From Acidobacteriota bacterium (GTDB taxonomy: Bacteria; Acidobacteriota; Terriglobia; Bryobacterales; Bryobacteraceae): 64,000 nucleotides of DNA. The stretch covers positions 16,503-80,502 of the forward strand of contig JANXSF010000063.1 of NCBI GenBank assembly GCA_025352795.1, written 5' to 3'. Shown here piece by piece: positions 60,823-64,000 of the stretch. Position numbers and translations under genes: made by a program. The notes under the pieces were generated by a model. It worked only from the letters and a program-made list of their open reading frames with translations, searched no databases and was not told the DNA's origin. Numbering within the stretch: position 1 is the first letter of the stretch; every line of letters begins with the position of its first letter.

Positions 60823-60853
60823 GCGGGCTTGGCAGGCAAAATCGCCCACCCCA
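60823..60853. repeat. Dispersed repeat family B, copy 4 (next to intron 5' end)
   Basis: GCGGGCTTGGCAGGCAAAAT followed by CGCCCACCCCA; ends exactly where the group II intron begins. The preceding AAGCCCACCTGCGGGCTT is a small hairpin. Confidence 0.5.
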
Positions 60854-61360
60854 GTGTGCCCAGCATGTGCAGAATCTAATTGGATGAAAAGAGCCAACCG
60901 TGACCGATGATGGTGACCGTAGCGAAACGCAAGGCGTAGCCGCGAGGTGAAGCTGAAAGAAGCGCGTAGCAAACTTTCGACCGGAGGAAGACGAATCGGC
61001 AGTGAGGCCTGGCGCGGGCGCTTGGCGGAGCTATATTGAAGGATGGTGAAGATATTTCCAACTGGGCGAGGATCGCGTGGCGCTCTTCCGACTGGAGGAC
61101 TGGATACGAAGGCACATTCTGAAGTGCTTCTGGTTGCGATGTCCCCTGTTACAGGTGGCGGCCAGTTTCCGGGGCGCGTGGCCAATTGCTCGGACAGGTA
61201 GCCTGCAAACTGCGCTGTCCAACGCGGTCCTTCGACGCACCGGTTTCGTAATGCCATCGGATCTTGCGGCAAGGAACCGCTAAGTTCAACCGCCGGATGC
61301 GGAAAACCGCACGTCCGGTGGTGTGGGAGGGTGACGGGGCGCTAATCCCCATCACTCGAC
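60854..61360 (+). mobile_element. Internally deleted group II intron
   Basis: The 5' end GTGTGCCCAGCATGTG is the expected GUGYG-type start. Domain I-like sequence follows, including the segment at about 60989-61010. After a deletion of most of the ORF, the end of an intron maturase is still readable (61050-61283). Domain V is at 61289-61322: ACCGCCGGATGC, a GGAAAACC loop and GCACGTCCGGTGGT pair as a 34-nt hairpin, immediately followed by domain VI (GTGGGAGGGTGACGGGGC, then GCTAATCCCC) and the 3' end TCGAC at 61360. The remnant is about 507 bp compared with roughly 1.8-2.5 kb for a full intron. It could be spliced only if another copy supplies the maturase. Confidence 0.75.
61050..61283 (+). 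pseudogene. C-terminal remnant of group II intron reverse transcriptase/maturase
   Basis: Between an in-frame TGA (61047) and a TAA (61281) the frame encodes YFQLGED, LEDWIRRHILKCFWLRC, then RGAWPIARTGSLQTALSNAV and LRRTGFV. This matches the maturase C-terminal (domain X/D) pattern of group II intron proteins (W-I-R-R-x-L ... GPW-x-x-A-R ... ALSNAYW). No reverse-transcriptase active site (YADD) or domains are left. Confidence 0.75.
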
Positions 61361-61496
61361 CTGGTCACTAAATTCACAAACTTTCACTAGATCTGGAGTT
61401 GTTCTTGTGGGGCAGGCATTCAGCCTGCCGTTCACCGGTGGCACCTATATAAACTCCTTCCCGTCCCCATGATCATGACGATGTCCAATCAATTCG

Positions 61497-63797
61497 TTAT
61501 CGGCCCAACTGGCGGAGCATTTGAGCCGCTGCCTGACTCACGGAGGGGTCCGCGTCTGCTGCTGCTTTTCGCAAATGCGGAAGTGCTCCTGCTACATCCC
61601 CTCCAGTTGCCAAAACCGACCCCAGACTCAAATGCGCCTTGCCCAATGCTGGCTGCAGTCGCAGCGCTTCGCGATAATGTGAAATTGCAACTTTCGCTTG
61701 ATCCTTGGCCATCAACAAATCTCCCAAAAGCAAGTGCGCATCAATCATTGTGGGATCTGTTCGCAATACTGCCTCCAACTCCAACTGCGCTCCTTCAAAT
61801 TGACGCATCCGCCCCAGCAGCATCGCGTAGTTATAGCGAGTGACCGCATCGTCGGGACGCAGCCGCAGCGCAGTGTCGAACTCATTGCGCGCTTGCGTAA
61901 GCTCGCCGACCGCAACAAGAAGATTGGCCACGTTTCCATGTGCGTCGGCATACTCCGGTTGAATGCGGATAGCCTCACGGAACGCAGCTTCCGCTTCCAG
62001 TTGCTTCCCCTGCCCGAACCAGATGATGCCAAGGTTGTTGTGCACCTCTGCCCTATCCGGATCCATCGCAACTGCCTTCTGCAGAGCAATAATGGCATCC
62101 TGCTGCTTTCCTTGAGCCCGCAAGGCAAGCCCCAATTCATGCCACGTGATCGCGTTATCGGGTGCAATGGCGGTGGCCTTTTGCAGAAATCCAACAGCCG
62201 CCGCATGCTTTCCTGACCGTCGTAATGCGGCTCCTAGTTTTTGCAGTGCGATGTTCGATTTCGGATTACGCCGCACCGCTTCTTCATAAACCGGCACAGC
62301 CTTTGCCAATTGCCCACGGTTGCGCAAGGCGTCGGCCAATTCCAAATAATATTCCGCGCGCTGGGGAGCATGTTTTGCAATCGCCGCCGTGAGTTGCTGA
62401 ATGCCTGCGTTCAAATTGCTTTTTTCAATCACCTGGGCAACAGCAAGATCCAGATCGTTCTCAGGCGTTTTCGGTAACGCAAGAGGATAGTAGGGAACCA
62501 CCGTTCCACGGTATGCGGTGGCATCGGTTTCATGCCGTTCGGCCATCTCCGTTAGTAGATCTCCAGCAGGTTTGCGACGCTGAATGTAGTGATCGGTCAT
62601 CACCACATGCACTACGTCCTCAGTGCGCCTTTTGGGCATGTGGCACGGTGTGCAACGTGTATCCGATGTATGTTTCGCTGCGGCCACCAGTTGATCCAAA
62701 GCCGCACTATGACACTGCCTGCATACCGCTGTGTAATGCTTTTCTGCCTGCGCGCCGCGACGAACATCGTGGGGATTGTGGCAAGTGGTGCAAGTCAGTT
62801 TGTCTTTGCTTTGGAGAAAACAGGCTGACCGGCGGAGTCTATAAGCAGAACTCACAATCTCAAATTTGTCGTCACGACCTTTGTTCGGGGCGTGATCGAA
62901 CGTCAATAGAAATGAACTCAATGGTTCACCTGGTCTATAGGAAAAAGGACCGCGTCCATAGCGCTGCAGGGCGTTTGGCAATGGGAAGCTGGTTGTTTCA
63001 AGATGGCATTGCATGCACACTTCCATGCTGCGCTCAGCTCCCAGGCGCGAAGGATTCACGATTGCATTCCTGATCTTATCCGGGGCCACGCTCGGTGTTT
63101 TCGCAAGCTGAACATGGTTGCGGCCAGGGCCGTGGCATCGCTGGCAATCAATACCTTCGGGCATTGCAGTGGGGTAAACAGGCTCGGCGAAACGTTGCTG
63201 ATTGGCTGCCGGAATCTCAGGATACCCGTTGTGGCAGAACATGCAATCGTACCCCAATGCGCGGCGAAAGCCATCATGCGCGGGCTGATCGTAGCCCGGA
63301 TTCATGCCCCAATAGCCTCCTTTTTCGGTGTACCAGGCAAGCGGCATTTCAATCAGCTTGTTGGCAGCAGTCCGATTCACGTAAGCACGAGCATGGTTTC
63401 CGGAACCTAAAATGTAGTCCACCTGTTTCTCAATCACATTCACTTGCTTGCCATCAGCATCCACTTGGTGCCTGCGCTGATACGTTTTGCCCTGGCGCTG
63501 GATCATCGTGAAATAGCTGTCCGACGGCTTATGGTAGAAGGGATTGTTCTTGGAGAAGTCTTCAATCGTGTTAGCGGGCGAGGGCCGATAAAAGGAACGA
63601 GCCATCCCCGTTTGCTTGTAAGTATCGGCAATCTTTTGATGACACCCCGCGCACACATCGGCGCTTGTATAACCAACATCTTTTAGGGGCGTAGCATCAA
63701 TTGTTGTGGTTGATTGAGGGGTGCTCTGGGCAAATAGTAAGCAAGCCAGAGCCCCAAAAACGCCCCCAAAGATAGTGATGTGTTTGTGGAGGTACAT
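61497..63797 (-). CDS. Secreted heptaheme c-type cytochrome with TPR array
   Basis: 766 aa. Signal peptide, then seven CxxCH motifs: CAGCH, CMFCH, CQRCH, CMQCH, CTTCH, CRQCH and CTPCH, in the cytochrome c554-like order, covering about residues 45-395. The C-terminal half (about residues 430-760) is a run of eight or so canonical 34-residue TPRs (for example ALQKLGAALRRSGKHAAAVG, AEVHNNLGIIWFGQGKQLEA). This multihaem-TPR fusion is typical of Acidobacteria and Planctomycetes and may dock partners in periplasmic electron transfer. The last haem-region motif, PHDVRRGAQAEKHYTAVC, is common in these proteins. Confidence 0.92.
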   Translation of the reverse strand: MYLHKHITIFGGVFGALACLLFAQSTPQSTTTIDATPLKDVGYTSADVCAGCHQKIADTYKQTGMARSFYRPSPANTIEDFSKNNPFYHKPSDSYFTMIQRQGKTYQRRHQVDADGKQVNVIEKQVDYILGSGNHARAYVNRTAANKLIEMPLAWYTEKGGYWGMNPGYDQPAHDGFRRALGYDCMFCHNGYPEIPAANQQRFAEPVYPTAMPEGIDCQRCHGPGRNHVQLAKTPSVAPDKIRNAIVNPSRLGAERSMEVCMQCHLETTSFPLPNALQRYGRGPFSYRPGEPLSSFLLTFDHAPNKGRDDKFEIVSSAYRLRRSACFLQSKDKLTCTTCHNPHDVRRGAQAEKHYTAVCRQCHSAALDQLVAAAKHTSDTRCTPCHMPKRRTEDVVHVVMTDHYIQRRKPAGDLLTEMAERHETDATAYRGTVVPYYPLALPKTPENDLDLAVAQVIEKSNLNAGIQQLTAAIAKHAPQRAEYYLELADALRNRGQLAKAVPVYEEAVRRNPKSNIALQKLGAALRRSGKHAAAVGFLQKATAIAPDNAITWHELGLALRAQGKQQDAIIALQKAVAMDPDRAEVHNNLGIIWFGQGKQLEAEAAFREAIRIQPEYADAHGNVANLLVAVGELTQARNEFDTALRLRPDDAVTRYNYAMLLGRMRQFEGAQLELEAVLRTDPTMIDAHLLLGDLLMAKDQAKVAISHYREALRLQPALGKAHLSLGSVLATGGDVAGALPHLRKAAADADPSVSQAAAQMLRQLGR

Positions 63798-63867
63798 GGG
63801 GCATCATTCGGAGTCTCATAATACCAAACGCTATCGGCGGGTCTCAAGATGAAGGCAGGTGTGTCGC

Positions 63868-63915
63868 GGCAAAGTGAAAAGTTCCTATTTGGGCAAAGTA
63901 GAAAGTTCCTATTGA
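63868..63915. repeat. Two 24-bp direct repeats at an insertion-sequence end
   Basis: GGCAAAGTGAAAAGTTCCTA and GGCAAAGTAGAAAGTTCCTA with a 24-bp period, immediately upstream of the transposase start. Such short direct repeats are typical transposase-binding sites near an element end. Confidence 0.5.
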
Positions 63916-63948
63916 CAGCCGTAAGGCTGAAGGATGGAACGAATTGCA

Positions 63949-64000
63949 ATGAGTCAACAAGAACGGGACTGGCTGGATTGGTTAAAGCGAGCCCGAGACA
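63949..64000 (+). CDS. Transposase N-terminus (partial, cut by window edge)
   Basis: The frame from the ATG at 63949 reads MSQQERDWLDWLKRARD to the right edge; an in-frame ATG also occurs at 63934. The short start resembles the N-terminal helix-turn-helix region of ISNCY/IS1202-like transposases, and the upstream paired direct repeats support an element end. Too little sequence is present to name the family. Confidence 0.4.
   Translation, partial: MSQQERDWLDWLKRARD

Noticed and set aside
60697..61272. A long open reading frame on the minus strand over the intron.
   Set aside because: It is rich in arginine and proline, lacks protein-like motifs and is antisense to a recognisable group II intron.
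61077..61283. A short plus-strand frame considered as a separate small gene.
   Set aside because: It matches the end of a group II intron maturase and is better treated as a remnant.
1..64000. tRNA, rRNA, riboswitches and CRISPR arrays.
   Set aside because: None was recognised by eye; a covariance-model scan was not possible here.

Overview
The window looks like a chromosomal segment of an Acidobacteriota bacterium, most likely of the Solibacter/Bryobacter group (order Bryobacterales). This is an inference from gene content: a Planctomycete/Acidobacteria-style DUF1549-DUF1553 plus DUF1501 pair, a very long TonB-dependent receptor with an N-terminal carboxypeptidase-regulatory domain, a heptaheme cytochrome fused to TPRs, a DUF4331 protein, BACON and PEP-CTERM domains, many secreted class-C-type serine hydrolases, and several families of short palindromic dispersed repeats. 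No rRNA, tRNA or CRISPR array was recognised.

Layout. 1-4,010: start of accA (cut by the left edge), an animal-type haem peroxidase, a glycerophosphodiesterase and an SDR, all on the minus strand. 4,090-6,433: a decayed locus holding a PEP-CTERM protein and a beta-helix/BACON protein, broken by frameshifts and a nonsense codon. 6,484-16,800: secreted SUMF1-type and alpha/beta-hydrolase proteins, an LptC/LptA-like envelope protein, patatin, a DedA-rhodanese gene interrupted by an in-frame TGA, pirin, and three tandem serine hydrolases. 17,057-28,560: the DUF1549/DUF1501 pair, a VapBC-like and a Res-Xre-like toxin-antitoxin pair, kdpDE without transporter genes, a degenerate ATPase-like ORF, a helix-hairpin-helix/secreted fusion and a cytochrome c. 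28,599-34,290: a plus-strand housekeeping run (DUF2064, bcp, a Y-family polymerase lacking its catalytic acidic pair, gltX, a carbamoyltransferase, SnoaL-like). 34,493-49,434: GT-C-type membrane proteins, a methyltransferase, an SDR, alr, a serine hydrolase, DUF4331, a TonB receptor and a Tat-exported Gfo/Idh/MocA oxidoreductase.

49,486-59,916 is the most interesting part. A three-gene minus-strand operon encodes a CHAT-NACHT-HEAT protein, an alpha/beta hydrolase and a gingipain/caspase-fold protease. About 1 kb away a plus-strand gene encodes a CHAT-NB-ARC-TPR protein whose TPRs are three nearly identical 120-bp units. Both large proteins have the architecture of NLR/STAND signalling ATPases with a caspase-like output, so a protease-based immune or regulated-death module is a reasonable hypothesis. 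It is flanked by a dispersed palindromic repeat, an internally deleted group II intron (60,854-61,360) and, at the right edge, the start of an insertion sequence.

Other signals are a probable leaderless-transcription pattern (a -10-like hexamer 6-9 nt before the start codon of at least nine genes), a TGA codon at a conserved-looking rhodanese active-loop position (possible selenocysteine or fresh nonsense mutation), and at least four dispersed palindromic repeat families that sit only between genes.
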